Assembly (NCBI RefSeq): GCF_028204095.1
Contig: NZ_JAQLOH010000004.1
Coordinates: 1 to 50,403, forward strand
Source of the DNA: Candidatus Anaplasma sp. TIGMIC
Lineage (GTDB): Bacteria; Pseudomonadota; Alphaproteobacteria; Rickettsiales; Anaplasmataceae
DNA length: 50,403 nt
Direction: 5' to 3'
Under the pieces are notes generated by a model, which saw only the letters and a program-made list of their open reading frames with translations, did not search any database and was not told where the DNA came from. Made by a program: the position numbers and the translations under genes. This document shows, piece by piece, positions 1-10,014 of this stretch (its first letter is position 1; the number at the start of each line of letters is the position of its first letter).

Positions 1-201
1 ATGGTTAATGCTTGTTATGATCTGCTGAGTGAGGGACTGGTATAAAACCTGCTATGGGTGTCGGCACTGTTTTAAAAGATATGCTGCTGACTATAGGGTG
101 CCTTCATAATGACAATAGCAGGCGGGGACACAACGACGTTTTTTCTGTGTAAAGAGTCTTATGGAAAAGAACGGCGTGCTAAATTTGCGGCATGAGAAGG
201 A

Positions 202-3200
202 TTATGTTTGGCCGCCGATGAGGCTACACATATGTGACAGTCTGGATACTATGTACTGTGTCACATTTCGTGCATGGACTCCTGGCACAACCATTCGGAC
301 GCTATTGCCCTGTATAGTGAATATGCCGGCATTAAACACAAAATGTTTGAGTAATGCATCTTCTTTGACAAAGTTACGCGTCATGTGCAGTGTGATGTGG
401 TTCTTGAAGTGTGTCACCTCTGAAATGCCTATTCGTGAGCATAGATGTTTTATGTGTAGTACGTCTAGAAGGTTCTTCACCTCGCGTGGGGGTGGCCCAA
501 ACCTGTCTTCTAGCTCTGTGACGATGTGTTGTATTTCCTCAGGAGTCTTGAGGCTACTCATTTTTTTGTACATTTGCATTCGGAGATCAAGCTCCCGTAT
601 GTACGATTCGGGAATTCTCACGTTCGCGTTTATGTCAACCTTAACGTTAAGACAATTACCCGAGGTGTCTTTGGCCATTTTGCACGTCTCAATAGCCTCT
701 TCTAACATGCGGTGGTAGAGTTCTACGCCTACTTCTTTTATATTGCCGGATTGCTCTTCCCCAACTAAGTTACCAAAGCCCCTCATATCCATGTCTTGTA
801 ATGATAGGGAGAAACCTGATCCTATGCTATTAAGTGATTTCAATGTTTCGAGACGCTTGAGCCCGGGAGAATTCATTTTGGCTTTCTCTGAAAGAATTAA
901 ATACGCATATCCCTGACTAGTACTTCTCCCGACCCGGCCTTTTAGTTGGTACAGCTGTGCAAGCCCGAATGTATCTGCATTGTATACGATGATGGTGTTT
1001 GCAAATGGTATGTCTATGCCGCTTTCTATTATGGATGTTGTCAGGAGGAGAGAGAACTTTCCGTCATAGAAGTCGTTCATTGTTTTGTCGAGCACTTGTG
1101 CGGATGTTTTTCCGTGTGCTACAGCTATTTTTACATCTGGCACCAGTGCCTTAAGTCGCTCCAGCACTGTGCTAATGTCGGAAATGAGGGGACAGGTAAA
1201 GAATACCCTTCCACCGCGGCTAACTTCGTCGTATATTGCGGTTCGTATTATCTTGTCATCAAAGTGTGTTATTGAAATATTCACCGCCGTTCTGCCAATA
1301 GGAGGTGTTTTTAGTACGCTCAGGTCTTTTATTCCTGACAGGGACATATGCAATGTTCTGGGAATAGGTGTTGCTGATAGCGATAGAACGTGGATGTTGT
1401 GCTTTAGTAACCGTAATTTCTCTTTTTGTTGGACGCCGAAGTGTTGTTCTTCGTCGATGATGAGTAATCTGAGGTCTAGAAATTGGATCCCGTCAGACAG
1501 CAGTGCGCTTGTGCCTATGATTATGTTTATGCTTCCGTTCTCCAACTCATGTTTGATTTGCTGTTTCTTCTTGGCGGTTGCCTTGGAAAGCTGCTGGATA
1601 TTTACATTTTTGTAGTTCTTGAACCTTTCCCGGAATGCGATCAAATGTTGGCGACACAATAAGGTAGTAGGCACAAGGACTGCTACTTGGCAGGTTATAT
1701 CTTCGTTTACAATCAAAAATGCTGCCCGGAGCGCCACTTCCGTTTTTCCGAACCCAACGTCCCCGCAGATGAGTCTGTCCATGACTTTTCCGCTTGCGAG
1801 GTCATTTTCCACATCGGCAATGGCTTTTAGCTGATCTTCGGTCTCGACATACGGGCACTCCTTGCAGAAGTCCATGTAAGTGGTGTTGGCAAAAAACTGG
1901 CCACCTTGGGCCAAACGGCGCATAGCTTCGGCACTCATAAGGGTTTTAGCTATTTCATCGATCCGTTTTTTCAGCTTTGTTTTTCTTTCTTGCCAAGCTG
2001 CGCTGCCTAATCTATCCAAAACAACATCAGTGCTTGTGCCGTGCCGAGTTATTAGGTCAGTATCCTCTACTGGCACAAATAATTTGTCATCATTTCGGTA
2101 CATGATTTCGACGAAATCATGGCAATTACCGCACACTGTAAGCGTTCGCAGTGCGCTAAAAATTCCTATACCATAGTCTTGGTGTACTACTATATCTCCA
2201 ATTGTTAAGTCAGATTCATTGCTGTTTATCGTACGTTTAGGTTTTTTTACGGAGCATTGTCTCCCAAACAGGCTGTACTCTGTCAGGACCACAAAATCTC
2301 TTGCCTCTATATTTCTGTGTATCGGCAGTATAGCTATGTTGTGGAGACCTGATATTTCTGAGTACTTTCGTACACAAGACATATACACATCGTGAGATTT
2401 GAACTTCTCCGTAAGGTACTGCATGGATTCTTCGCAATAACAGGCTACTATTGCGGGTTTGCTCGACGTCTTGACGTAATTTATAAGTGCGGTAAGGGCT
2501 GTTGTACCTAATTCTTGAGCTTGAAGTCTGAAGTCTGGTATGGGTTTCAACGTGCAGTGTGATATCACGGGATCAGTGTCGCATTGCGAGGCTGTTAGTG
2601 TCGAGCCCAAACCGCAAGTAATCACTTTTGCAAATCTGCGCATTGCTTCGTCGTAGTTTTGCTCATCAAGAAACAGTGCTTCAGGTGACGTTGCAGCCTG
2701 CTGTGAAGCATATTCGGTCCGTATGTACTCTATTTGTTTCACAGTATTTGACGACACAGATTCGCTGAATACTAACTTCGCATCACCACGTACATAGTCA
2801 AAAAGAGTCTCCAGGGGATCCTCGTGCAATAGGGGCAGGAAGTATTCTTCACCTATGTGTTTTTGTTGTGATGCTATTGCCTCGTATAGTGTGGGATGAG
2901 TGTTTTTAATGTATGCGCCCTTTTTGCAAAAGACTTCGAGGTTATCACTGCTTTTTATCATTTCTGATGCAGGAAATATGATCAGGTTTGTGAGCTCATC
3001 CCCGGTAGTTATTTGCGTATCTAGATCGAAAGGCTTGATGGATTCAACAAAGTCATACTCAAAGTATATTCGTACGGGGCCTTCATCGACAGATTGGAAG
3101 ATATCCACTATCTCACCGCGTGTTGCAAAGCTTCCCACTTCCTGCACTATTGAGGAAGACCTGTGATAGCCATGATCAACAAGATATTTAGTCAAAGCGT

Positions 3201-3588
3201 CCATTGAAAGGTTTAACCTTGGCCTTATGCTCAGAGCTAGAGAGTTCACGGTACGTCGCGGCAGGACTTTTTGTATTGTTGCGCTGATTGAAGTTATGAG
3301 TATGTAGGGTCTTTTAGCAGATACCAACTCCAGCAGGCATTTTATTCTGGCTACCATAACGTTGCTGCTTGGAGACATCCCACGGTGAGGGTGTGAATCC
3401 CACGCAGGAAAAAGGAATATGTCTCGGGTATTGTCAAAGAATCTCAACGTGTTAACTAGCAGCTCCAAAGGCCTATCATCGCCCAGTATGTAAACAAAGG
3501 AGAGCTCGTTATCGCGCAGACACATCTCGGCAAATAGCGTATCTTCCACCTCTGGAATGACACCCGATACTATCTCCAAGGAACTCAT
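202..3588 (-). CDS. mfd: Transcription-repair coupling factor Mfd
   Basis: ATP-dependent DNA translocase that removes RNA polymerase stalled at lesions and recruits UvrA, coupling transcription to nucleotide excision repair in the cytoplasm. At 1128 residues it matches the family (E. coli about 1150). A UvrB-like N-terminal module is followed by the RNA-polymerase-interaction region (IVVHQDYGIGIF, near residue 465) and a RecG-like helicase core: Walker A GDVGFGKTEVA near residue 610, DEEQ box near 713, SATPIPRTLHMSL, and a helicase-C segment with GRVGRS. The C-terminal domain closes the protein. It starts with ATG and is divergent from rnhA across about 220 nt. All main motifs are intact, so it should be functional. 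Confidence 0.97.
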   Translation of the reverse strand: MSSLEIVSGVIPEVEDTLFAEMCLRDNELSFVYILGDDRPLELLVNTLRFFDNTRDIFLFPAWDSHPHRGMSPSSNVMVARIKCLLELVSAKRPYILITSISATIQKVLPRRTVNSLALSIRPRLNLSMDALTKYLVDHGYHRSSSIVQEVGSFATRGEIVDIFQSVDEGPVRIYFEYDFVESIKPFDLDTQITTGDELTNLIIFPASEMIKSSDNLEVFCKKGAYIKNTHPTLYEAIASQQKHIGEEYFLPLLHEDPLETLFDYVRGDAKLVFSESVSSNTVKQIEYIRTEYASQQAATSPEALFLDEQNYDEAMRRFAKVITCGLGSTLTASQCDTDPVISHCTLKPIPDFRLQAQELGTTALTALINYVKTSSKPAIVACYCEESMQYLTEKFKSHDVYMSCVRKYSEISGLHNIAILPIHRNIEARDFVVLTEYSLFGRQCSVKKPKRTINSNESDLTIGDIVVHQDYGIGIFSALRTLTVCGNCHDFVEIMYRNDDKLFVPVEDTDLITRHGTSTDVVLDRLGSAAWQERKTKLKKRIDEIAKTLMSAEAMRRLAQGGQFFANTTYMDFCKECPYVETEDQLKAIADVENDLASGKVMDRLICGDVGFGKTEVALRAAFLIVNEDITCQVAVLVPTTLLCRQHLIAFRERFKNYKNVNIQQLSKATAKKKQQIKHELENGSINIIIGTSALLSDGIQFLDLRLLIIDEEQHFGVQQKEKLRLLKHNIHVLSLSATPIPRTLHMSLSGIKDLSVLKTPPIGRTAVNISITHFDDKIIRTAIYDEVSRGGRVFFTCPLISDISTVLERLKALVPDVKIAVAHGKTSAQVLDKTMNDFYDGKFSLLLTTSIIESGIDIPFANTIIVYNADTFGLAQLYQLKGRVGRSTSQGYAYLILSEKAKMNSPGLKRLETLKSLNSIGSGFSLSLQDMDMRGFGNLVGEEQSGNIKEVGVELYHRMLEEAIETCKMAKDTSGNCLNVKVDINANVRIPESYIRELDLRMQMYKKMSSLKTPEEIQHIVTELEDRFGPPPREVKNLLDVLHIKHLCSRIGISEVTHFKNHITLHMTRNFVKEDALLKHFVFNAGIFTIQGNSVRMVVPGVHARNVTQYIVSRLSHMCSLIGGQT

Positions 3589-3638
3589 ATTTTGAAAAAT
3601 TCAATCGTCATACGCGCAGCTAAAACCTACATGTAGCA

Positions 3639-3647
3639 TGTGGATAA
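3639..3647 (-). other. Single consensus DnaA-box 9-mer
   Basis: The plus strand reads TGTGGATAA here, the reverse complement of the consensus DnaA box TTATCCACA. It lies in the divergent mfd/rnhA spacer. It stands alone, with no cluster of boxes and no AT-rich unwinding region, so an origin is not supported. A perfect 9-mer is expected about 0.4 times by chance in 50 kb on both strands. Confidence 0.2.
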
Positions 3648-3753
3648 ATTACATCCTGCGCGGCACACAAGAGGACTCATGCTTGTAGGAGAGCCAGCAA
3701 CTTGTTAGAAGCTGCACCTAAACTGCAGGGCTATGGCACCGGCACGAATGTCA

Positions 3754-3782
3754 TTGTATTATGCAGGGTATTAGAATACAAT
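3754..3782 (+). promoter_or_regulatory. Sigma-70-type promoter for rnhA
   Basis: TTGTAT at 3754-3759 and TACAAT at 3777-3782 are separated by exactly 17 nt. The -10 lies 25 nt ahead of the rnhA ATG, giving a leader of roughly 20 nt. The match to TTGACA and TATAAT is good at the key positions. It probably also drives the AsmA-like gene 39 nt downstream of rnhA. Confidence 0.5.
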
Positions 3783-3807
3783 CAAAAACGATGAATTCGT
3801 AGTACTT

Positions 3808-4260
3808 ATGGGTGGTGAGAAGGTTATCATATATACCGATGGTGCGTGCTCTGGCAATCCTGGGCCTGGAGGCTGGGGGGCTGTTGTTCTTTACCATGAT
3901 GGTCAGGAACGTAGGCTGTCGGGTGGTTGCCGTGATACAACGAACAATAGGATGGAGCTTACTGCAGTCATAGAGGCGTTGGTCGTGTTAGGTGAGGGGT
4001 GCGACGTGTGTGTTCACACAGACAGTATCTATGTCAAAAACGGTATCACCACGTGGATTCACAAGTGGAAAGCAAACGGCTGGCGGACATCTAGCTCGTC
4101 TGCTGTGAAGAATGTTGATTTGTGGATGGAGCTGGAGAGGCTTGCTTTGCGTCACAATGTAACGTGGGAGTGGGTTAAGGCCCACGCTGGGAACAGATAC
4201 AACGAAGAAGCTGACGCGCTTGCAAGGGGTGAAATAGCCAGCCAAAGCGCTGGGCATTGA
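3808..4260 (+). CDS. rnhA: Ribonuclease HI
   Basis: Cuts the RNA strand of RNA:DNA hybrids, removing R-loops and helping primer removal. The protein has 150 residues, the normal size for a bacterial RNase HI. The catalytic carboxylates are all visible: D11 in [17 protein letters not shown]50 in [10 protein letters not shown]72 in [10 protein letters not shown], and D136 in NEEADALAR. The assisting histidine is H126, in KAHAGN. The ATG follows a well-spaced promoter. A large AsmA-like gene follows after 39 nt and is probably cotranscribed. No defect is visible. Confidence 0.97.
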   Translation: MGGEKVIIYTDGACSGNPGPGGWGAVVLYHDGQERRLSGGCRDTTNNRMELTAVIEALVVLGEGCDVCVHTDSIYVKNGITTWIHKWKANGWRTSSSSAVKNVDLWMELERLALRHNVTWEWVKAHAGNRYNEEADALARGEIASQSAGH

Positions 4261-4299
4261 ATAAGGTTACGTGCTGCGCGAGGGTATGGATTAGGTGCT

Positions 4300-7200
4300 A
4301 TGAATTCTGTGGTGTGGCTTTGTGTAAAGTTGGTGTTCGTGCTAGGCGTGCTGCTTTTTGGGGGCATCCTGTATTACAACGTTAGCACAAAGGATACGCT
4401 AGAGTTTCGATCACGGCTAGTAAATTTGTATTTGGAACACAAGTTATCCAAGTTTTTTTTCGGGGCAGATGTAAATATTCGTGACGTTAAGCTTACGTGG
4501 CGTCGTGCAGATGAGAACTTTTTCCTATCGGCGCAAGGAGTTACTGTTGTCGACAAAGACCTGGGGGTCAACATAGAAGCGCCTGAGGTGTCTATCTATT
4601 CCAAGATTGGCATTCTATTTTTGTGGGGCTATTGGGGTGATAGTCGCCTAGATATTGCCAAGATCGGGGTTGATATATCCAAGTCCCGAAGTTTGGCCAA
4701 TGTAGCAAAAATTCCGATCTCCGTGGCAACTCTCCGAGAGAAGCTTTTAGTGTTTGTGCGTTCTGATATTCCGGTGAAAGTCGATAGGCTGGTTATCCGT
4801 AATGGGGGCGTAGACGAGGTCGTCATGGAGTCTCTTAAGTTTGGTGCTGAGAATGAATACGATGGCCGTGTATTCAGTTTAGAATTTGTCAGTGGAGAGT
4901 CGGCAGTTAGAGTACGCCTGTCTGAGCACTATAAGGGTGTAGTATCGTTGCACGTAAAGTATAACAATTTTCATACGAGGCTTTTAAGGCATCTAGAGTT
5001 TCTTGATGCAAGACTTGCTCAGTACAAAGATCTAAGGCTGTCGGGCACGGCTGATATGGTACTCGATGCAAACGACCGCATCGAGTACGGAGATATAAAC
5101 TTGCACAGTCTTGTTGGCACTGTCCCATATGGCGTTGGGCATGGCGTTGACGTCCAAAGATTTAGGGCGCGTGTAAAATACAGCGATGGGAAACTACAGG
5201 TTACCAATTTCAACCTTTTCGCAGACAACATCGCTGTGAAAATGAGTGCGAATCTGGACACATCCAGTGGGCGCGTTGACGTCAATGTAGGGGGCTATGA
5301 GGTTAGCGCACAGAGGGTGTGTGAATACTGGCCAGAGGATGTTTATGGAGTAATGCGCGCGTGGTATTGCGAACATGTTTTGAGCGGATTCTTTCGTGAG
5401 CCACAGATTGCCTACCGTGGGCATATAAATGATTTTAAAAACCCAGATAACTACATAGTTAGTTCGCATTTGAAAGATGCGGTGCTGCTTATAGGTGGGG
5501 GCTATGGCGCTGTTAATATCGTAGATGGAGGGCTGCTATTCCACAAGGGAGATCTGGTTATCAGATCTGGTGATTACAATTACAAAGGACTGCACTCCAA
5601 GGAGGGCATAGCTATCATGAAGGGGGTGAAAAGTGGCAATGCTGTGCTAAAAATAGAAGGAAAAGCCACTAGTGATGCAGAGACACTGTACGAAGCCTCT
5701 GATGTGCGGGACATGTTGAATATAGGTGGGGAAGATGTAACAGGTGAAGCCGTCACAAAATTTGTGGTAGAGGTTCGCAATATCATGAACGATGAGGAAG
5801 TTTCCACCAGCGTTAGCGTGCAGTCAAATGTTCGAAACATGCGTGCAAACCGAATACTAGGAAGCTTTGATGTAGAAGATGTGGATCTGGGTGTGCAATA
5901 TTATGATGGGTCCATAACAGTAAGTGCTCAGGGCAAGATGAACGATAAGGACATTACTGTTGTTGCTACGAATGGAAAAGGTAACGATAAAATACATTGC
6001 AATATAGATGGATATATTTCTGGGAAAGATTTGCGGAGATTAAGCGGTGCAGCAGTTATGCTCGGCATCAGTGGGCATGCGAAAACTCATATAAACTTGA
6101 TAAGTAACACGAGCACTGGCAGTTCAAGCATTGATGGCGTGTTAGATGTCTCTACATTATCGTTGGGGGATCAGGAAGGGTATTTTAACTTAGGTGAGCA
6201 AAAAAGGACTCTGACATTTTCTGCGGGGATAGAGCCGGGCGGCCTGATAAACGTTAGTAAGGCGGTATTGCATGGTGATGGGGTGGATGTTCGGCTTAAT
6301 GGGAAGATAGGTGCCGGAGAGGTTGATTTTGTTGCTGATAAGATTGAGTTTCTCAAGACCAATGCGAAGGGATGGGTAAAGGCAGTAAACAATAACGTTG
6401 TGGTTAGGCTTCAGGGGGCGTTTTTAGATTTAAGCAAAGCGAACCTGGCCGCATTTACGAGAGGGTATTCTTCCGCGCCAGGTGCGAATAACAACGTTTA
6501 CATTAGTGTGCAGGCTGACCAAGCTTTGATGAATGACGATGTACTGATAGAGAATCTGGGGTTCGAATTCAAACGTGGTGACAAGCGTGATACGCGTGTT
6601 GGTATCACTGGTAACTTTGCGGGGGACTTGGAGCCTTTCAATATTAGTTACGGTCCAATAGGTTTGGAGGTGACTACGGGTAACGCTGGGAAGTTTTTAC
6701 GAGCTATCAATGTCTTGAGCACGATTGATGGCGGAAGATTGTCTATATACATGTACCCAGACAGCCATGTCGGGCGGACCAATGGAATGTTTTCTATCAC
6801 TAAGTTTAACATAGTGAATGCCCACATTCTTGCTCAGATATTGACGCTATCGTCATTGAAAGGAATAGGTAACACACTGAGTGGGAGCGGCATACACTTC
6901 AGTAAGTTAAATGTCCCATTCACATTTGGTAATGACATGATTAGCTTTAGCGAGTCATGGATGGAAGGGGTTGAGCTTGGCATCAGCCTGGGGGGTAAGA
7001 TAGATCTTACAACTAAAAACTTTGACGTTCGTGGTCAGATAGTGCCCGCATACGCTGTCAATAAGATGGTATGGAACACTCCATTTGTTGGTAAGTTACT
7101 TACTGGTGGTTATAGCCGCGGAATTGTTGCCATAGATTACAAGGTTAAAGGCACCACCAAAGTTCATGATATCTCCGTTAATTTTCTATCCATTTTGGCC

Positions 7201-7302
7201 CCAAATTTACTCAAGAGGGTACTGAAAGTTTTGGACTACAAAACAAAGCAGGAGGGGGTTACTGGTCGTCATGTGCCTTTAGGGCGCGACGAAGCTGCAT
7301 AG
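4300..7302 (+). CDS. AsmA/YhdP-like envelope protein
   Basis: A 1000-residue protein with one N-terminal membrane segment (about residues 3-27) followed by a long, beta-rich, mostly hydrophilic region. This is the layout of the AsmA-like family with DUF3971 and a C-terminal AsmA_2 region. The segment around residues 790-960 (VGRTNGMFSITKFNI, LGGKIDLTTKNFDVRGQIVP, VKGTTKVHDISVNFLSIL) is typical of the AsmA_2 end. Relatives such as YhdP and TamB are thought to form periplasmic bridges that carry phospholipid to the outer membrane. The ATG has TAGGT a few bases ahead. The family is clear; the exact orthology within AsmA-like proteins is not. A lipid-transport role here is inference. Confidence 0.8.
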   Translation: MNSVVWLCVKLVFVLGVLLFGGILYYNVSTKDTLEFRSRLVNLYLEHKLSKFFFGADVNIRDVKLTWRRADENFFLSAQGVTVVDKDLGVNIEAPEVSIYSKIGILFLWGYWGDSRLDIAKIGVDISKSRSLANVAKIPISVATLREKLLVFVRSDIPVKVDRLVIRNGGVDEVVMESLKFGAENEYDGRVFSLEFVSGESAVRVRLSEHYKGVVSLHVKYNNFHTRLLRHLEFLDARLAQYKDLRLSGTADMVLDANDRIEYGDINLHSLVGTVPYGVGHGVDVQRFRARVKYSDGKLQVTNFNLFADNIAVKMSANLDTSSGRVDVNVGGYEVSAQRVCEYWPEDVYGVMRAWYCEHVLSGFFREPQIAYRGHINDFKNPDNYIVSSHLKDAVLLIGGGYGAVNIVDGGLLFHKGDLVIRSGDYNYKGLHSKEGIAIMKGVKSGNAVLKIEGKATSDAETLYEASDVRDMLNIGGEDVTGEAVTKFVVEVRNIMNDEEVSTSVSVQSNVRNMRANRILGSFDVEDVDLGVQYYDGSITVSAQGKMNDKDITVVATNGKGNDKIHCNIDGYISGKDLRRLSGAAVMLGISGHAKTHINLISNTSTGSSSIDGVLDVSTLSLGDQEGYFNLGEQKRTLTFSAGIEPGGLINVSKAVLHGDGVDVRLNGKIGAGEVDFVADKIEFLKTNAKGWVKAVNNNVVVRLQGAFLDLSKANLAAFTRGYSSAPGANNNVYISVQADQALMNDDVLIENLGFEFKRGDKRDTRVGITGNFAGDLEPFNISYGPIGLEVTTGNAGKFLRAINVLSTIDGGRLSIYMYPDSHVGRTNGMFSITKFNIVNAHILAQILTLSSLKGIGNTLSGSGIHFSKLNVPFTFGNDMISFSESWMEGVELGISLGGKIDLTTKNFDVRGQIVPAYAVNKMVWNTPFVGKLLTGGYSRGIVAIDYKVKGTTKVHDISVNFLSILAPNLLKRVLKVLDYKTKQEGVTGRHVPLGRDEAA

Positions 7303-7478
7303 GTTTTTAGTCCAGATTTGTCTGTGCCATGGTGCAGTGGTGCCAGGCGGGTGTAGTCCTCTGTTTCAACAAAAATTCTTTGGTCTTTGATGTTACTATG
7401 CTCCGGCGTAATCCATACTTGAAGCGTCTTATATGTTCTTTTCCATCGCTAGTTTGTATTTCTTTCATCGGTTGGAGA

Positions 7479-7506
7479 TTGCGTATTTGCAGCATTGATG
7501 TATAAT
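7479..7506 (+). promoter_or_regulatory. Promoter for pyrH-frr, fixes the pyrH start
   Basis: TTGCGT at 7479-7484 and a perfect TATAAT at 7501-7506 are spaced by 16 nt. Transcription would start near 7513. The TTG at 7495 and ATG at 7498 therefore lie upstream of the transcript, which makes ATG 7543 the first usable pyrH start. Confidence 0.55.
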
Positions 7507-7542
7507 CAATTTCTGCTACTGGGGAAGAATTTGCGCTTGGAT

Positions 7543-8289
7543 ATGTCAGATAATAACGATTCTACTGGGTGTGCTGGGTACTCTAGGGTGCTGCTGAAGG
7601 TTTCTGGCGAGGCGCTTGTAGGAGAGAAAAAATTTGGCTTTGATCAAGGCGTCATAATCAAGCTTTCGCGCGATCTAAAGAAGGTGAGAGAGTCCGGTGT
7701 CGAGCTGTGTATAGTAGTAGGTGGCGGTAACATATTTCGTGGTTCATCGACATCGTTTGGATTTGAACGTGCCAGTAATGACTACGTAGGCATGCTAGCA
7801 ACGATGATCAACGCATTAGCGCTGCAGAATGCTCTTGAAGAGATGGGTGTTGAGAGTCGCGTACTTTCGGCGATACCTATGACGGCTGTTTGTGAGACCT
7901 ACATCAGGCGGCGTGCAATACGTCATCTTGAAAAGGGTCGAGTTGTTATCTGTGCTGCAGGTATCGGTAGCCCGTTTTTCACGACTGATACCGCTGCGGT
8001 ACTGAGAAGTATAGAAATGCGCTGTGACGCCATATTTAAAGGCACGCAAGTGGACGGTGTGTATTCATCGGATCCCAAAAAGGACAGCACTGCAACAAGA
8101 TATGACAGGATTTCCTACCATGATCTCATAGCGTCTGATTTGAAGATTATGGATGCTGCTGCGGTGTCGCTAGCAAGGGAAAACTCTATACCCATAATAG
8201 TCTTTGATTTGGGAAAGGATAATGCTTTCTCCGAAGTTGTGAGCGGGCGGGGCGTATTTACTACTATTTCTGGTGAGGGGGTGGCGTGA
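7543..8289 (+). CDS. pyrH: UMP kinase
   Basis: Phosphorylates UMP to UDP, the first committed step to UTP and CTP. The 248-residue product has the amino-acid-kinase fold of bacterial Pyr[12 protein letters not shown] at the N-terminus, the glycine loop [23 protein letters not shown], and the [15 protein letters not shown] segment that binds the nucleotide. The frame is open back to a TTG at 7495 and ATG at 7498. Those codons sit within the promoter, and starting at 7543 places 13 residues ahead of RVLLK, close to other PyrH proteins. GGGGAAG lies 15 nt upstream, a weakly placed ribosome site. The stop overlaps the GTG start of frr by 4 nt. Confidence 0.95.
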   Translation: MSDNNDSTGCAGYSRVLLKVSGEALVGEKKFGFDQGVIIKLSRDLKKVRESGVELCIVVGGGNIFRGSSTSFGFERASNDYVGMLATMINALALQNALEEMGVESRVLSAIPMTAVCETYIRRRAIRHLEKGRVVICAAGIGSPFFTTDTAAVLRSIEMRCDAIFKGTQVDGVYSSDPKKDSTATRYDRISYHDLIASDLKIMDAAAVSLARENSIPIIVFDLGKDNAFSEVVSGRGVFTTISGEGVA

Positions 8290-8837
8290 CTAGTACTGTA
8301 AGGCAAAACGCCCAAGAGAGAATGGAGAAGACTCTTGCTATGTACTTGGGGGATATCTCGGGTATAAGAACGGGGCGTGTTAGTGCTTCGTTGTTGTCTG
8401 GTGTGACAGTGAATTGCTATGGTGGGAAAATGAAACTGAACGCTGTTTCTAGCATTTCAGTGTCAGGTAGGACCTTGTTGGTGACACTTTGGGATGCTGG
8501 GATAGTAGGAGCGGTAAAAACGGCCCTTGAGACCTCTAATTTGGGATTTGGTATGTCTTGCGAGTCCAGTACCATCAGGCTCGTTGTTCCGGAGCTTACC
8601 AATGACGTTAGAAAAAATCTGGTGAAAATGCTGAATAAGCTAACGGAGGAGAGCAAAGTATCTGTGCGCAACATAAGAAGGGATGCTATTGAGAAGCTAA
8701 AGTCCATGGAAGAGGGAAAAGAGATCTCAGAGGACGATGTTCATAGCGTCAGTGCGGAGATACAGAAAATCACCGATTCATTCATAAAAAAGATAACTGA
8801 AGCATACATAAGCAAGGAAAGCGAGATTCTGGGATAG
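8286..8837 (+). CDS. frr: Ribosome recycling factor
   Basis: Splits post-termination ribosomes together with EF-G. The 183 residues match the family length. Typical segments are [17 protein letters not shown] near the N-terminus, the [20 protein letters not shown] helix, and [14 protein letters not shown]. The start is GTG, overlapping the pyrH stop by 4 nt, which points to translational coupling in a pyrH-frr operon. In many proteobacteria uppS comes next, but here it does not. Confidence 0.96.
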   Translation: MTSTVRQNAQERMEKTLAMYLGDISGIRTGRVSASLLSGVTVNCYGGKMKLNAVSSISVSGRTLLVTLWDAGIVGAVKTALETSNLGFGMSCESSTIRLVVPELTNDVRKNLVKMLNKLTEESKVSVRNIRRDAIEKLKSMEEGKEISEDDVHSVSAEIQKITDSFIKKITEAYISKESEILG

Positions 8838-9282
8838 AGGCGTTACCCTTTGGTGGGATTAGTTTGCGCAGCAAGTGTGGTCCTGGTGTGTGCAGACGAC
8901 GATGGGACTGAAGGACGTTGTTTGTGGTGTGCTGTTTTCGTAGCCTGTAAGTCATATTATGTGTGGGTTGTCAGCTTGTAGTGACTGCCCGACGTGCGCG
9001 CATTGATATATGTTCTCTGGGCAGGAAAGTGGCTGTGGAATGGGGTCTCGCTTTACAACTCGCTTCGTAATAAGGCTTTAGTTTACAATTTATGTTATTA
9101 ACATATAAACATATAAGCAATTCTGGTTAAATGTGGTTTCATAAGTCGGGTGCGGTGCTGTCATATTGTCCGGCTGCCTTGTAGCTGTTGGCGCAGTGTA
9201 GGAAATGTGATAGACAATGCTCTGTGGTTAAGCGCGCAGGGCAGTGTTCTTGGCTTTAAGAGAACTTTATTTTGGGGGAGTC
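8838..9282. other. Gene-free spacer where uppS is expected
   Basis: About 445 nt between frr and cdsA. In many alphaproteobacteria, undecaprenyl diphosphate synthase (uppS) lies here. I see no open frame of useful length and none of the UppS motifs such as MDGNGRW. The middle (about 9070-9130) is AT-rich with ATTAACATATAAACATATAA and could hold the cdsA promoter. Confidence 0.6.
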
Positions 9283-10014
9283 ATGAAGATCAGAGAAGTT
9301 AAGGAGATGCCTAGGCGGTTGGTTCTCGGGCTTAGGGACAGACTATCATGTAGTGATATCGGCTCCATGGACAAAAACCTCTTGGTGCGAGCAGCGACCT
9401 CAGTATTTTGGGGCGGGATTTTCTTGACAGGCCTGTTTTATGGGGGTGCGGCGTTTTACTTTCTATTGTTCCTTTTAGCTATGATTTCCTCCTTTGAATG
9501 GCACACGATAACGGTGGGAAACAGGTTGTTTTATATTCCTGCTGTCTTCATGATAGCCTTGCCATACACCGCCATGGCGTACATATACGCTTTGCCTCAT
9601 GGTACGATAATACTCAGTTGGCTTCTGGTAGCAATTTGGAGCACGGATGTTGCGGCATACTTTCTTGGTAAAAGTTTAGGAACGAGTAAAATCATTCCTT
9701 CTATCAGTCCAAACAAGACGTGGGTTGGCCTGTGGGGAGGTATGGCTTTTAGTGCCATAAGTACGCTCGTGATGTCCATGATTTTCGGAATATTTTTTGT
9801 GTCCCACGCTATAGTTATAGGTGTTATCATAGCGGTAGTGGCTCAATGTGGTGACATTGCTGAATCTGCAATAAAACGTGTGTGTGATGTTAAGGACAGT
9901 GGTTTTATTGTTCCGGGTCACGGTGGGGTTATGGACCGCATGGATGGGTTCATATTTACAGCACCGCTGGTAGCTTATTACATAAAGCACTTTTCTAAGT
10001 TCTTCATAAGCTAG
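9283..10014 (+). CDS. cdsA: Phosphatidate cytidylyltransferase
   Basis: Makes CDP-diacylglycerol from phosphatidic acid and CTP at the inner membrane, feeding all phospholipid synthesis. Several membrane segments are visible (TSVFWGGIFLTGLFYGG, FYFLLFLLAMISSF, IPAVFMIALPYTAMAY, IAVVAQ). The family signature lies near the C-terminus: SPNKTWVGLWGG, then CGDIAESAIKR and KDSGFIVPGHGGVMDRMDG, with the metal-binding aspartates. The start is uncertain. ATG 9283 has GGGGGAG only 2 nt ahead; ATG 9307 has AAGGAG directly touching it; ATG 9367 (MDKNLLVRAATSV) resembles the family N-terminus best and gives 215 residues. The downstream neighbour is convergent. Confidence 0.93.
   Translation: MKIREVKEMPRRLVLGLRDRLSCSDIGSMDKNLLVRAATSVFWGGIFLTGLFYGGAAFYFLLFLLAMISSFEWHTITVGNRLFYIPAVFMIALPYTAMAYIYALPHGTIILSWLLVAIWSTDVAAYFLGKSLGTSKIIPSISPNKTWVGLWGGMAFSAISTLVMSMIFGIFFVSHAIVIGVIIAVVAQCGDIAESAIKRVCDVKDSGFIVPGHGGVMDRMDGFIFTAPLVAYYIKHFSKFFIS

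Noticed and set aside
3639-3647. Consensus DnaA box suggesting a replication origin
   Set aside because: There is a single site with no cluster and no adjacent AT-rich region; the origin in related bacteria is known near hemE, which is not here.
6555-6575. GGGTTCGAATTC resembling a tRNA T-arm
   Set aside because: It lies inside the intact AsmA-like coding frame, with no acceptor or anticodon stem around it.
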